NCBI GenBank assembly: GCA_961205875.1
Contig: OY540816.1
Location: forward strand, 1,116,001 to 1,180,000
Source: Sialis fuliginosa
Taxonomy: Eukaryota; Arthropoda; Insecta; Megaloptera; Sialidae
Length of the DNA: 64,000 bases
Direction: 5' to 3'
Shown here: positions 1-10,254 of the stretch, piece by piece
Numbering within the stretch: position 1 is the first letter of the stretch
Layout: every line of letters begins with the position of its first letter
The notes under the pieces: generated by a model
Seen by the model: the letters and a program-made list of their open reading frames with translations, nothing else
What the model was told of the DNA's origin: nothing
Database searches by the model: none
Translations under genes and position numbers: made by a program

Positions 1-582
1 GAGCGAACTTCATTTGGAAAATGGCGCGATTTTTAAAATTCATATTATTTTTTAAAATTTTATTTCTGTTTTGTATCGACCTCTCCCAACAGCTGGCAAT
101 TAATATAAATTGGCGAGATTTTAAACTTTTATATTATTACAATAAATTATAAACTTATAATAATTACTATATATTATAATAATATTTCACCTCCCACTAC
201 AACTATAGTTTAAAAATTTAGTACTGTAGTATTTCGATGTATTAATAGAAATTCATAACCTAACCTAACCTAACCTATGGAAACTATCCAGCCTTACCTG
301 GACTACTCTAACTTAAACTAAATTTAAATTGGGAAATAATTAACAAGTACCTTCATAATTCACCCAGTACAAGTCTATATGCATCAAATAGATAATAAAA
401 ATACATTAATTTATTATAATTAAACATAAAAATGTGAAATGTTTGCATAATAAAATACATAACGTACTTACAAAATATGTAGTATATAAAATAGAAATAA
501 AATTTAAAAAACACGTAAATTAAGAAATATTTAATAATAAGAATTTTAAAAATCGCGCCATTCTCTAAATGAAATTCGCCCC
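1..582. repeat. Foldback MITE, left end cut by the window
   Basis: The first 41 bases (catttggaaaatggcgcg and neighbours) return in inverted form at about 541-582. Both arms share the core atggcgcgatttttaaaatt. The AT-rich middle holds four AACCT units (257-277). No coding sequence is seen. The outer boundary and any target-site duplication lie off the left edge, so the class is unknown. Confidence 0.6.
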
Positions 583-681
583 GCCCACTTTATGTATTTA
601 TGTTATCTATGACTACACTGTTATTTTCTCAGATTCGTTAGAATTAGTTACCGTAAACTGCAGTTCAACCCTGACGTTAAA

Positions 682-939
682 TATAAAAAAAAACTTGTTT
701 GTCTAAACGTCAAAATTTATTTAAGAAAAGGTAATCGCAAGCTTTCGATTCACAGAATCATCGTCAGGCTAATAATAAAGATTTAAATTTGAGAACGATG
801 TCGTTATCTCAATAATATTCATGTGACACATGAAATAAATCTTTATTATTAGCCTGACGATGATTCTGTGAATCGAAAGCTTGCGATTACCTTTTCTTTA
901 ATAAATTTTGACGTTTAGACAAACAAGTTTGTTTTTATA
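682..939. repeat. Near-perfect hairpin, arms of about 103 bp
   Basis: Arm 682-785 pairs with 837-939 with only a few mismatches. Both carry the segment from cttgtttgtctaaacgtc to ctaataataaagattta. The loop is about 50 bp. The arms are far better conserved than most foldbacks here, which suggests a recent origin or arm-to-arm conversion. No TSD could be set with confidence and there is no ORF. Confidence 0.8.
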
Positions 940-1010
940 TAGGTATATACATATAAATCATGATGCCTAATTTTTAAAAACTATTATAGGGGTGGGGGGG
1001 GGGGGGGGTA
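940..1010. repeat. Fragment of the GATGCC foldback plus a G run
   Basis: The segment catgatgcctaatttt matches the left end of the foldback at 29632. It is followed by an almost pure G run (989-1008). Only one end of the foldback family is present, so this is a remnant. Confidence 0.4.
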
Positions 1011-1202
1011 ATTCCGGTGGGAAGTAGATACAATTTTATATAAATAAATTTTCATGGGTAAAAATTAAAATCAAAGTTAGAATTGATAAAAAAAATTGTT
1101 TTCAAATTCTCTGAATAGGTTTATTGAAGTAAAAAATGAATTTGCTGTTGGATAGACCATACCAAAAAAATGTCATGAGCACCTCGGGACTTCTTTTTTA
1201 TA

Positions 1203-1643
1203 CACCTATCCCCCGATTTACACGGTAGATACGTTCTGCACAAAACCGTGTAAACTGAAATCTTGGATTTTGCTAAGTAAAATCGTGAAAACGAAAAAAA
1301 AACCCAAAATGTGCATGATTCAGTAATTTATTTAAGTAAAACAAAAGTCAGACATCTTGGAAAACTCAAAATTGTTCTTAGTTCATAAAACAACACCTGT
1401 GCTACCCACTTGTATTGTGAAATACATACGCACAGATTACCGGGATTCCCCTAAATGTATATTTTACAAGCCGGGGAATCCCCTGTTATTTTCATCAGGT
1501 TACCGAAGAAAAAAAATTCAAAAATGCCATCAAATCTTTGTATAGGCGTATATGGAGCGGAATAAACATTTTTACTAGTTTTTTGAAAATTGTCAATTTA
1601 TAAATCGTGTAAAAGCGAAATCGTGTAAATCGGGGGATAGGTG
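1203..1643. mobile_element. TA-flanked pogo/Tc1-like MITE
   Basis: The terminal inverted repeat cacctatcccccgatttaca begins at 1203 and its perfect complement ends at 1643. A TA dinucleotide sits outside each end (1201-1202, 1644-1645). The 441-bp length, TA target and CA-type ends fit a non-autonomous pogo/Tigger or other IS630-Tc1-mariner element. A 62-codon frame inside (1357-1545) resembles no transposase and is taken as chance. Confidence 0.8.
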
Positions 1644-1649
1644 TACTCT

Positions 1650-2440
1650 CTTAAACTGAATCAGTAAGAATTCCACTGAAAATGAATGGTATATACTAGT
1701 TCTCACTAATCAATATTCAGTGTTATAAAAAAACATATGTTTTGAGAAAACAACACTTCAAAATACCTTCAAAAATTTAACTCATATATATTTATCTCCC
1801 GATTTTTTCAATGACGGTAGTTCAGTAAATTTTCTTAGAAAAATTGTTTTCTTAAAATATGCCGTAATGTATTTTGATTAGGGGGAAATTTTATTCCGCC
1901 GGGGATGAAAATCTTCCCAGCACCCTCCTGAATTCAACACTGCATTATGAGCATTAATAAATCTATATACAAATATCATACAATACATAAAGATACTTTC
2001 CCGATCTTTGAGTTAACTTGAGTCTTTTAAAAATATATTTGAAAACAAAATTAACAAGAAAATCTTTTTAGGTTACTTAATGAAATAATTTAATATTTAA
2101 TCAGAAACAGTCTTTTTTTGTAAGAACCTACATCATTTCTATAAACGACGGTTAAGAACCACTGCTCTTATATGTATATACCATAATCCAGTATCAATAA
2201 AAAACATATTCGTTTTTTAAAATATAAAATAAATTTAATCTCTGCATTATTGAAATATCATTTTTAGGATACCTACTAAAAAATATTCTAGTTTATTCAT
2301 TTTTATGTTAAAGGTTATTTGAATTAAATTGAAATATTTTTTTCATTTTGAATTCACACAGTAGTATTTACTGAAAGTATAAATAAATCCGGTGTAATCA
2401 AATTTAATCAGAAACATGTATTGATTGATGTATTTTTTAC
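1650..2440. other. AT-rich stretch with no supported feature
   Basis: I see no gene, clear inverted repeat or recognisable transposon end here, only homopolymer and AT-rich tracts. Confidence 0.5.
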
Positions 2441-2490
2441 ATGCAGTAAATATTAGGGTGTTTTTTTATTTTTTTTCGGTCCCGCAGGCC

Positions 2491-3289
2491 CATGGGCGTA
2501 GCCAGGATTTTGTTCAGGGGGGGGCAAATTTTTTTTTTTGAAACCGATTGATCGGCGTGTTTTGCCTAGTATTGAAAAAATTAACATTTTCATTATTTAT
2601 TATATCTCTAGATAGGTGCGCTAAAAGTAACAATGAAAAGTCATTATTTTTTTCATTTCTTCTTTTATTTTCGCCACATTTTTTTCAATCAATTAAATTT
2701 ATATGTATGTGCATATCTTTTTGAATACAAAATCCTCTACAAAAATGTACTCTACGTTGCTATTTTGGTGTTTTTTTTTATTTAATGTAAAAAATCGATC
2801 TAATTTGAATTGATAATATACTTAAAAAAAAACTTTACAATAAAAAAACAATGATATTTAAATTTTCGAATCTAAAAATGTCAATATTTAGCCAATGAAC
2901 TGATTAATTTGTTACTCTTACTTCACGAGCTAGGGGGAGGGGCAAGCGTCCCCCCTTGCCCATGCTTTTGTGGGTAGTTATTTTAACACAAAACACAGTT
3001 TTCACTGTTGCCAATACTGCGACCTTTGCCTTTAGGTGTTTTTATTTTATTTTTAATTTTCCCTGATATTTTAGTTTACATGTAAAAATAAAAGATTGTG
3101 ATTAAAAAAAACTTTGATATTTTATTTTCTGGATCCAAAATATAAATTTACGTTCAAAAATTCAATGGACATCATAGAAGTCTAGAAATATCCCTGTTTG
3201 GACAATAATACTGATTTACTTATTACTTTTTGTCCACAAGCTAGGGGGGGGCAAGCGCCCCCCCCTGCCCCACCCTGGCTACGCCCATG
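2491..3289. mobile_element. hAT-like MITE nested in family A
   Basis: A perfect 16-bp TIR, catgggcgtagccagg, opens at 2491 and closes at 3289. The 8-bp TSD cgcaggcc flanks it exactly (2483-2490, 3290-3297), so the pre-insertion site of the host element can be rebuilt. G-rich blocks follow each TIR. The right-end block (agctaggggg...cccc) recurs internally near 2929-2965, as if the right half had been duplicated in tandem. The 62-codon frame at 3182-3370 only reflects this G/C-rich end. Confidence 0.92.
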
Positions 3290-3790
3290 CGCAGGCCTAT
3301 GATTTAGCTTTGAATCAAAAGCTAACTGTCCCAAAATTTCAGACTCATAGATCAAACCTGTTGACGGCACAGACTGAGTCTTTTTCCCATTTGATTAACA
3401 TGGAAAAATTACTTTTTTACTTACGCGTGAAATTCGTTGAAAAATTTATTTATTTTAATTTCTTACAGTAGCATATCATAGAAAATTCAATTTCTTACAA
3501 AAAAAATCCCAAGTGCTCAATTCATAGATCGAATATTTTTAAAGATATGGTCGTTTAAACATTATCATAAAAAGTAAAATCGAATTTTTATGATAATTTT
3601 TAAACAAACATTTCTTAAAATTTATTTGATTTATGAATTGAGCACTTAATTCTCTACAAAATATTCTCCTGAGAAATTTAAAAAAAAAAAATTTTTCAAC
3701 GAGATATTCACGCGTAAGTATAAAGTTATTTTTCCCATGTTAATCAAATGGGAAAAAGACTCGGTTTGCGCCGTCCACAGGTTTTATCTA

Positions 3791-4147
3791 CACTGAGAAA
3801 AAGAATTCATAGTATCAATGTAAACTCAATCCCGCCGCGAGTTTAAATGCGGCGAAGCTCGCTACAAGAATGAGTCAACTACTGGGCGAGTTTAGAGAAA
3901 TATGTTCGGTCAATCCCGCCGTGAAGTTGAGTTGACAATATGTATTTTGTAGCAAATTATTACGATATCCATACAAAAAATTTGTAGTCTATTAAGAGAA
4001 ATATATACTTAAATTAATATATTAAAGTTTTAGTTTCAACAAAGGTTGAGGTTATAACAATAAAATATTATATTTTGTCAAAAAACGAAAAAATTTGAAC
4101 GAACATATATGTATAGTTCAGTAAACTTAATTTTAATTTTATTAGAG
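3791..4147. mobile_element. Small unclassified insertion in family A
   Basis: Comparison with the uninterrupted right arm of copy 2 (near 29300) shows extra DNA between ttttatcta and tctatatgagtctg. The left end begins cactgagaaaaag. The bases tcta occur at both junctions and could be a 4-bp TSD, or TA alone. The GC-richer core repeats caatcccgccg twice. Class not determined. Confidence 0.5.
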
Positions 4148-4254
4148 TCTATATGAGTCTGAAAATTTGGGACAATTAACTTTTGATCCAAAATAAAAAA
4201 AATAAAAAAAACATCCTAGTAAATATACTGTGTATACTAGCAATACATAGCCTT

Positions 4255-4558
4255 ATGTCTGGTATTATAAATGAGCTATCAAATTTACTAGCTAGCAAAC
4301 ACTTTCAAATGAGGTATTAATTTTGTGATAGTATCTATGGATTAGCTGTGAAATTTAGAGCAGTAATTCTTCCGTACAAAATAATTTTCATAATATCGTC
4401 ACTGTTTTAATACTGTTGGTGTTTGTATACTACGCGTGCGCGAAAATTGTCAAACATTTCATGAAACTAAAGGAGAACTGTCAGATAGGTTAGAAACCTC
4501 ATTTGAAAGTGCTTGCTAGCTAGCAAATTTTGCTAGTTCCTTTATAATACCGGACATT
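4255..4558. repeat. Short foldback MITE
   Basis: The left arm (atgtctggtattataaa ... actttcaaatgagg) is inverted at 4490-4558 (cctcatttgaaagtg ... tttataataccggacat). Arms are about 60 bp with a few mismatches. It abuts the end of family A. TA-type flanks are possible but not certain. Confidence 0.65.
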
Positions 4559-4559
4559 A

Positions 4560-5190
4560 GTTTAACAATATTTTATAAATGTTTACTAATAATTAAATAT
4601 TCGTGTATTCATTTTCAATCTTACCTCCTATATATTTTAAAATTTTTAAAAAATGTTTCAAATAAAAAACTATTTATATGAACTGCCAATGGTTAACCAT
4701 TTATTTTCTAGACAATTTTTTTTAAATAGTTATTCTACATTTTTCTTAAAACGTACCAGGTTATTTTTTCATATTTTTTAAATTTTTTAACAATTTCAAT
4801 CTAAATCTATTTTTTTGTTATGCAAACGTCAAAATAACATTTAATATGTCAAAGTAAATAGCGATTGAACAGAACAAATAACGATTTTTTTAAGCAAATG
4901 AAGACTTCGTAAGGGAATATTTTACTACAGAAGCTGTGGTTACCTATTTTATAGAAAATTGAGTGCTCTACAAAAAATATTCTATAATTTTTTTTGTAAC
5001 ATGTGTCGTTCTTGAGATATCAATAAAAATAAATATGTTGGGATGTGACAAGGATTCAGGGACAGACAGACAGAAACGGTTTTCGAAAAATGTTTGTCTT
5101 GACCTGAAACGGAGAGATCAAGTAAAAATTTTGAAACCTTTTTTTAACGATCACAAAGCTTATCGTATCTTCCATATGGCTAGGAAGCAA
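4560..5190 (-). repeat. Dispersed repeat D, degenerate copy, minus orientation
   Basis: It matches the D units at 36314-37850 and 62037-62815 in reverse: atggttaaccat, the aatgtcaaaa block, ttcttgagatatc, gacaagga followed by a gacagacag run, and the terminal ggaagc-aaaa boundary near 5187. The C-rich middle of D is deleted. The frames at 4963-5229 and 5056-5241 are translations of this repeat and are not genes. Confidence 0.6.
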
Positions 5191-5453
5191 AATATAAATT
5201 TCTATTTGAAAAAGTTGACCTTGAATTGATTTAAAAAACATCTACCAAATCAAAAACTAACAATGTCATTTTATTTCCCTTTCAAAAGAAAACAATTTTT
5301 ATTTGAAACATTTTTAATGGTTACAATTAGTTTCATTAAAATTCAGGTGCTTTGAAAATGTACACTCATATACAAAAATATTGATATTTCGATAGTTAAA
5401 ATGTTTGTTTACATTTATGTAAATGTAGATATTAGACCGGAAGCTAGAAGGAA

Positions 5454-5699
5454 GTGAGTGGACATAATATGACAACCGGCAACTATGTTCAGATTCGTAT
5501 ACCTAAGACCTCAAATAACTTAAAAAGTCAAGGTGCCAGTCGGTACTTAGGTGAATTTTTTTTAAAGCGCGAAAAGACCCTACAAAAGGAAAAAAATATT
5601 TTTTTAAATCAAAACTTTTTTTGTATCCTCATTAGGCATTTCCGCTTAAAAAAGGTCCTTACACTCATAACTGTAACTCGACTCATTTATTTGTTATAA
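5454..5699 (+). CDS. Uncertain 81-codon frame in left arm of hairpin element
   Basis: Frame of 81 codons from ATG to TAA starting 19 bp inside the left end of the foldback. The predicted peptide begins MSGHNMTTGNYVQIR, has a basic middle and ends with a hydrophobic tail (VLTLITVTRLIYLL). I recognise no domain. Its partner on the other arm (6128-6373, minus) has the same length and about 56 of 81 identical residues by eye. The shared frame could come simply from the arms being copies without indels, so coding status is doubtful. Confidence 0.2.
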   Translation: MSGHNMTTGNYVQIRIPKTSNNLKSQGASRYLGEFFLKREKTLQKEKNIFLNQNFFCILIRHFRLKKVLTLITVTRLIYLL

Positions 5700-6127
5700 T
5701 TTTTTTAAAGTTCATAAAACCTTGAATTTGGGTGTTTTCAAACATGAAAATGTACACTTTAAAACTAATATTATCATATTTAAAAAAAAATTATAATCTT
5801 CAAACGAATGTTAAGAATATGGTATACTTCAATTTTAAGATTATTACCGGCACCCACCTTTATTTTAATTAACAACTATGTGCATTTTTCTACTCTGCGA
5901 GCTCATATTGCCCTGTGTTAATTGCCCTCACAGAGTAGAGAAACGCGCTTAGTTGTTAATTAAAATAAAGGTGGGTGCCGGTAATAATTTTAAAATTGAA
6001 GTATACCATATTGTTCACATTCGTTTGAAGATTATAATTTTTTTTAAATATGATAATATTAGTTTTAAAATGTACATTTTCTTGATTGAAAACACTCAAA
6101 TTCAAGGTTTTATGAACTTTAAAAAAA

Positions 6128-6373
6128 TTATAGCAAATAAATGAGTAGAGTTACAGTTATGAGTGTAAGGACCTTTTTTAAGCGGAAAGACCTAATGATG
6201 ATACAAAAAACTGTTGATTTAAAAAAACATTTTTTTACTTTTGTAGGGCCTTTTTGCGCATTAAAAAAAATTGTACCCATGTACCGACTGGCACCTTGAC
6301 TTTTTAAGTTCTTTGAGGTCTCAGGTACACGAATCTGAACATAGCTACCGGTTGTCATATTATGTCCACTCAC
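6128..6373 (-). CDS. Uncertain 81-codon frame in right arm, twin of 5454-5699
   Basis: This is the mirror-image partner of the left-arm frame: same start (MSGHNMTTG), same length, same hydrophobic end (LIYLL). Differences cluster in the middle third. No homology is recognised. Because both frames stay open across substitutions it is worth a codon-based test, but an arm duplication without indels would look the same. Confidence 0.2.
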   Translation of the reverse strand: MSGHNMTTGSYVQIRVPETSKNLKSQGASRYMGTIFFNAQKGPTKVKKCFFKSTVFCIIIRSFRLKKVLTLITVTLLIYLL

Positions 6374-6399
6374 TTCCTTCTATCTCCCGGTCTATATAA

Positions 6400-6830
6400 T
6401 ATACTGTTTAAAACTCACCTAGAAATTCCAGATTTAATAACTAAGAAAATTTATAAACCATGAAAAGTAAAAGTAATTTAACGTTAAAGTAGAACGAGTA
6501 TCCTAAAGAACAGCTACATAAGTACTTAAGTAAAAGTAGATTAACGAAAATAAAAAATAATTTAAAATTTACGCAGTTGATACATTTCGACATAAAAATC
6601 ACTTCAATATGTGTTTGAAAAACACATTTAGTAAAGTTATATTTCACTAAATTTGTTTTATACGTAAGTATATGTCATTTTATTAATTAAGAACGCAATT
6701 TCACTCGGTTTATTTTTGATAAAGTAAATTAAATCACGATTTTTTTTCATTTTCGCTCTCATTTTATATCATCATACACTCTTTTCAAAGGTTCATCTTT
6801 GGTACACAAAATACATATATTACACTGCTT
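6400..6830. other. AT-rich stretch with no supported feature
   Basis: No transposon ends or coding sequence recognised. The 68-codon minus frame (6441-6647) is leucine- and phenylalanine-rich, as expected of chance frames in T-rich DNA. Confidence 0.4.
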
Positions 6831-6834
6831 TGTC

Positions 6835-7076
6835 TTATTTATATCCATTGTTTTTATTCTTTAATTTAATTTTATGAATTTTATAAATTAGTACCTCTTC
6901 GTTAATGTTATTTTAAGATTGAGTTTAGGTATAAAAGTAAAGGTAACATAATCATGTTGTGTTTTAGGATGAAATTATAAAAACATAAGATGTACAGGTA
7001 CTTGGATATTGTTTAGAAATTGTTTTGTTTCAATTAGTTGTTGGTTCGTTTCTCTTCATACTGCTTGGTTGATTAT
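6835..7076 (-). other. Possible last exon and 3' UTR on the minus strand
   Basis: Reading the minus strand, the sequence caatttattttcag is a good splice acceptor ending at 7077. The following frame (phase 2) encodes about 14 residues ending EPTTN and stops at TGA (7030-7032). An AATAAA lies at 6853-6858, about 175 bases further on. Acceptor, short terminal coding segment and poly(A) signal are the parts of a terminal exon. Each can occur by chance in AT-rich DNA, so this is only a candidate. Confidence 0.2.
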
Positions 7077-7213
7077 CTGAAAATAAATTGAAAAATGAAA
7101 TTAGAACATAAATTAATAATACTTAAAAACTTATATTATAAAATTTATAAAATTATAATGAAAGTTTATTTTCATTATAATTTCATCCCTAAAGAGGTTA
7201 TTTAAAACATTAA

Positions 7214-7937
7214 GGTATTTCTCGGGGAGAAACAAGGTACGCTATATGTTAGAAAAGGAAAAAAAAGTGTAGTATAAAATCAAGATAGCCATGGTATAAA
7301 TTAAAATAAAATTTGGCAACGTTGAGTACATATTTTCTATTGCCCATGCGCGACTTTTGTATTCCCGATGACGGCTACATATTATTTAATGTTTTGATGT
7401 GATAACGTGTACTGTTATTTGCAGCTGAATTTGTTAAATATTATTAGTTTATAATTAAGAAATAGTTTTTATTATTTTTATTATTCCTTGAAATTAAAAG
7501 AACAATATATTCAGCACGTACGATTTTTAAATACCGCGGCAATTGTCAATACTTTGCGGCGTTGTCGTAGCTAGTACCGTGATATTTTTTATCAGAAAAT
7601 AAGTTTTTCTTTTACTTATAACTTAAAAACGGGGTGTTGAAAATACTTGAGATTTTTTATATTAACTCCAATTATATTAATTTAGTTTTTCTCAAAATTT
7701 CATAAATTTCTTGGTCTTCCTTCGCATAAAATTATTTACTTTTTCATTGAAAATCCGCTTAAAATATCGTAATCCCTATACTCGCAATGTTAAATTTTTG
7801 ATTTTATTTTGACGATATCTTCGCTCACAGATGGTCAATCATTTTAAGATTTTGAATGGAGCTTATAATAACCTTTTTTTAGTTTTTAAAAAAATTTGAG
7901 CTTACTCTTGAATCTTCTAATTTTTCCGAGAAATACC
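7214..7937. mobile_element. TTAA-flanked foldback element
   Basis: The 12-bp TIR ggtatttctcgg (7214-7225) has a perfect complement at 7926-7937. TTAA stands immediately outside each end (7210-7213, 7938-7941), the target typical of piggyBac-type transposition. The interior shows no frame resembling a transposase. With TTAA partly palindromic with the ends, a TA target remains possible. Confidence 0.65.
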
Positions 7938-8096
7938 TTAAGCATATTTTTTATGGCTTGTATTTAAAATTTAAATGCACTTTTTTCAAATCATTGCAAT
8001 AATTTCATAGTATTATGTACTTTTTACACTCGAATAACTTTTAATGATAGTAGTTTACACAGAAATTAATAAAACATATATGTACATATAAATGAC

Positions 8097-8468
8097 CAGG
8101 ACCGTAATTACAGGCTCGAGGGCCCCGGGGTAAGAAGTGACCGAGGGGCCTCCAGAAACGCAAAAATAAAAATTGAAGACCTTTTTATCCTTACTTGGAA
8201 ATTTAACAGTTATTACTAATTTTGATTTTAATGACCTTTTTTGGTCACCAATTTGATTTTTTAAATTTTACACTTAAATTTAATGAATAATAAGTGTAAA
8301 ATTCAATTTATCAACGAAAAAAAAGGTAATTAAAATAAAAGTTTGTATTAATATAATAATATTAGTGTTATATTTTCAAGTTAGAACAAAATAAAAATAA
8401 AAATTACGCTGCCGCGGGCCCCCTTAACCTAGGAAGCCCCGGGGCGCTGCCCCGGAGTAACGGCCCTA
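8097..8468. mobile_element. hAT-like MITE, family F copy 1
   Basis: Ends read caggaccgtaattac and, inverted, tagggccgttactcc. The 8-bp TSD taaatgac is exact on both sides (8089-8096, 8469-8476). GC-rich subterminal blocks (ggccccgggg, gccccggggc) frame an AT-rich middle. At 372 bp with no frame it is a non-autonomous element. A second copy lies at 25335-25627. Confidence 0.9.
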
Positions 8469-8479
8469 TAAATGACAAT

Positions 8480-9085
8480 GTTTGTTTCTGATAAAAAATG
8501 AACTTTTTTTAATTTCAATGCAGAACAATGAGAAAGCAATAACAAATGTTTGGACGCAAATAACTCGATCAAAAATGGTCATCAGTAATATAAAACAAAA
8601 ATTAAGTTGAAGAAATAAGTCTGATCTACAATAATAACTCATTAGATTTTTTCAGAAAAATGTACCACGGCCTGCATAGAGGCTCTCAAAATTGTTAAGA
8701 ATAAAAAAATAAAAAAATTCGGCGCTTCATCTAAAAAATAAATTATCCATAAGGACAACAAAAATTCAACTAATGATTGGAAAACAAGAACACTTAAGCT
8801 TCAAAACCTTCATTTTTCGTAGAGAAAGAGCCATTCAAAAATAACAAAGAAAAAATAGTCTAATCGATTCAGGGTTTTGCAGATGTCTTAGGTAGGGGAA
8901 TGGTCCAATAGTGGGAAATGGCGATATTTTTTTTCTGTTCAGGGGTAACACCAAACTTTTGACTTTGACAGGCAACGTCAATTGCTCTTTCACTTTCTGG
9001 ATAGTTTCGGAGCAAAAAGACGCATTTGTTGAGTTGTGCCAAACATAGCGTAATTTTTTTTTTTTTTTTCTAAAAACTTTTTAAA
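8480..9085. other. Stretch with no supported feature
   Basis: AT-rich, with a short ggtccaatagtgggaaatgg segment that resembles the one near 19130. No gene or complete element recognised. Confidence 0.4.
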
Positions 9086-9091
9086 ATTTTT

Positions 9092-9895
9092 ACTTTCTTA
9101 TACCATGTATATGAAATATACATTAGTATAAGTAAGTATAGTGAAGCCGATTTTTTTCGAACTCCGGATTTTGACGGAATTATCTATTTTGACCTTCCCT
9201 GAATCCATTCAGACTATTTTCGCCATGATGTCTGTGTGTCCGTCTGTCTGTCTGTCTGTCTGTAAGCGCTGTAACTCAAATACGACAAAACGTAGAAGGG
9301 TGATATTTTATATTTAATATTAATTTTTGGCTGGGAAGAAAACGTCCTATTTTTTAAAACGATCCTTCAACCGGATACGGATGTTTACCTACGTCGATTT
9401 TTTAATTTTTCGAATTACTCTGAAACAGTGCGAAATAGAGAAAAATGGTCAAGTTAAAAAATGTAGGTAATATCTATATCTATAATTTATGTTCTATTCA
9501 TTTTTTTGTTAAAACGAATTTTTGAAAAAAAAAAAATTATTATAATTCAAATGGTTCATAACAGAGAAGAAATATCTGCCATGAGTGTCATGGGACTTTC
9601 TTATACGTATTACAGAGATTGAACAGTGTGTGCATTTGCCGTAGGTAACATGGGACTTTCTTATACGTAATACTGAGAGTGAACTGTGTAGGTGAATCTA
9701 AATAATTACATAAAAAAATTCTTTTGGCTAAATCATAAATGTTGGAAAAAAATGTATGGGAAATAAATTATAGATAATAACATACTCGACATTTTTTATC
9801 AAAGACATTTTTTTCTTATTTCAAAAATAATTCAAAAATCCAAAAATTTACAAGAGTAAACATCCGTTTTCAGTTATTACGTTTAAAAAATCACT
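9092..9895 (+). repeat. Dispersed repeat J, copy 1
   Basis: About 800 bp that is repeated in the opposite orientation at 58370-59150. Landmarks: tactttcttataccatg at the start, a gtctgtctgtctg run (9236-9265), ggatacggatgtttacc, two tandem units containing catgggactttcttatacgta (near 9588 and 9650), and ending ccgttttcagttattacg. A partial third copy is at 63663-63735, and actttcttata recurs inverted at about 10022. No coding sequence. Class unknown; the telomere-like run follows directly. Confidence 0.75.
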
Positions 9896-9996
9896 TGTTA
9901 TAATATAAATATAAAATTATTCATTTTGTTCTTTCTTGTTAGTTTGTTAGAAATGTTTTAATAAACAAAGAATCACGTATACAATGCAATTCACTG

Positions 9997-10022
9997 TTAG
10001 GTTAGGTTAGGTTAGGTTAGGT
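9997..10022 (+). repeat. Interstitial (TTAGG)5 run
   Basis: Five exact TTAGG units, the ancestral arthropod telomere repeat. A four-unit run in the opposite strand sense lies at 257-277. Such short internal runs are common and do not mean a chromosome end. Confidence 0.85.
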
Positions 10023-10254
10023 ATAAGAAAGTCCCGTGGTTCCCAAGGCAGATATTTTTTTAAGTGTTTATAAAATTTATATTATATTTTTCATCGAAAA
10101 ATAAAGGTTTATACAGTGTTCGATTCCCTTTTTATAGTTTTTCATTGTAATAAAAATGATTTGTGAAAATTGTGAATGCAAGATTATTATTGTTGTTCCA
10201 CAAAGCGAGTTTTAAATTGTGTGAATAATATATGATTTATTTCATTAAAATTAA

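Larger units (their letters stand above)
2454..4217. mobile_element. Long-TIR foldback (family A, copy 1) carrying two insertions
   Basis: The ends read tagggtgttttttta and its imperfect complement. The 9-bp agtaaatat occurs immediately outside both ends (2445-2453 and 4218-4226), which would fit a Mutator-like 9-bp TSD; a TA target is the alternative. The arms hold the conserved blocks ctgtcccaaaatttcagact and tcaaatgggaaaaagact, shared with copy 2 at 28770-29390. Copy 1 was split by a hAT MITE (2491-3289) and a second element (about 3791-4147). No coding capacity. Confidence 0.7.
5435..6392. mobile_element. TA-flanked near-complete hairpin element with twin frames
   Basis: The arms run from 5435 and back from 6392, meeting around a loop of about 30 bp near 5910; TA lies outside both ends (5433-5434, 6393-6394). 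TIRs begin gaccgg(a/g)ag. The stem is about 460 bp. Each arm keeps an 81-codon frame starting MSGHNMTTG and ending LIYLL (see separate entries). A single-stranded copy or transcript would fold into one long hairpin. Non-autonomous; superfamily uncertain, but the TA target favours Tc1/mariner-type. Confidence 0.8.

Noticed and set aside
1357..1545. 62-codon frame inside a pogo-like MITE
   Set aside because: No helix-turn-helix or DDE pattern; short and in a non-autonomous element.
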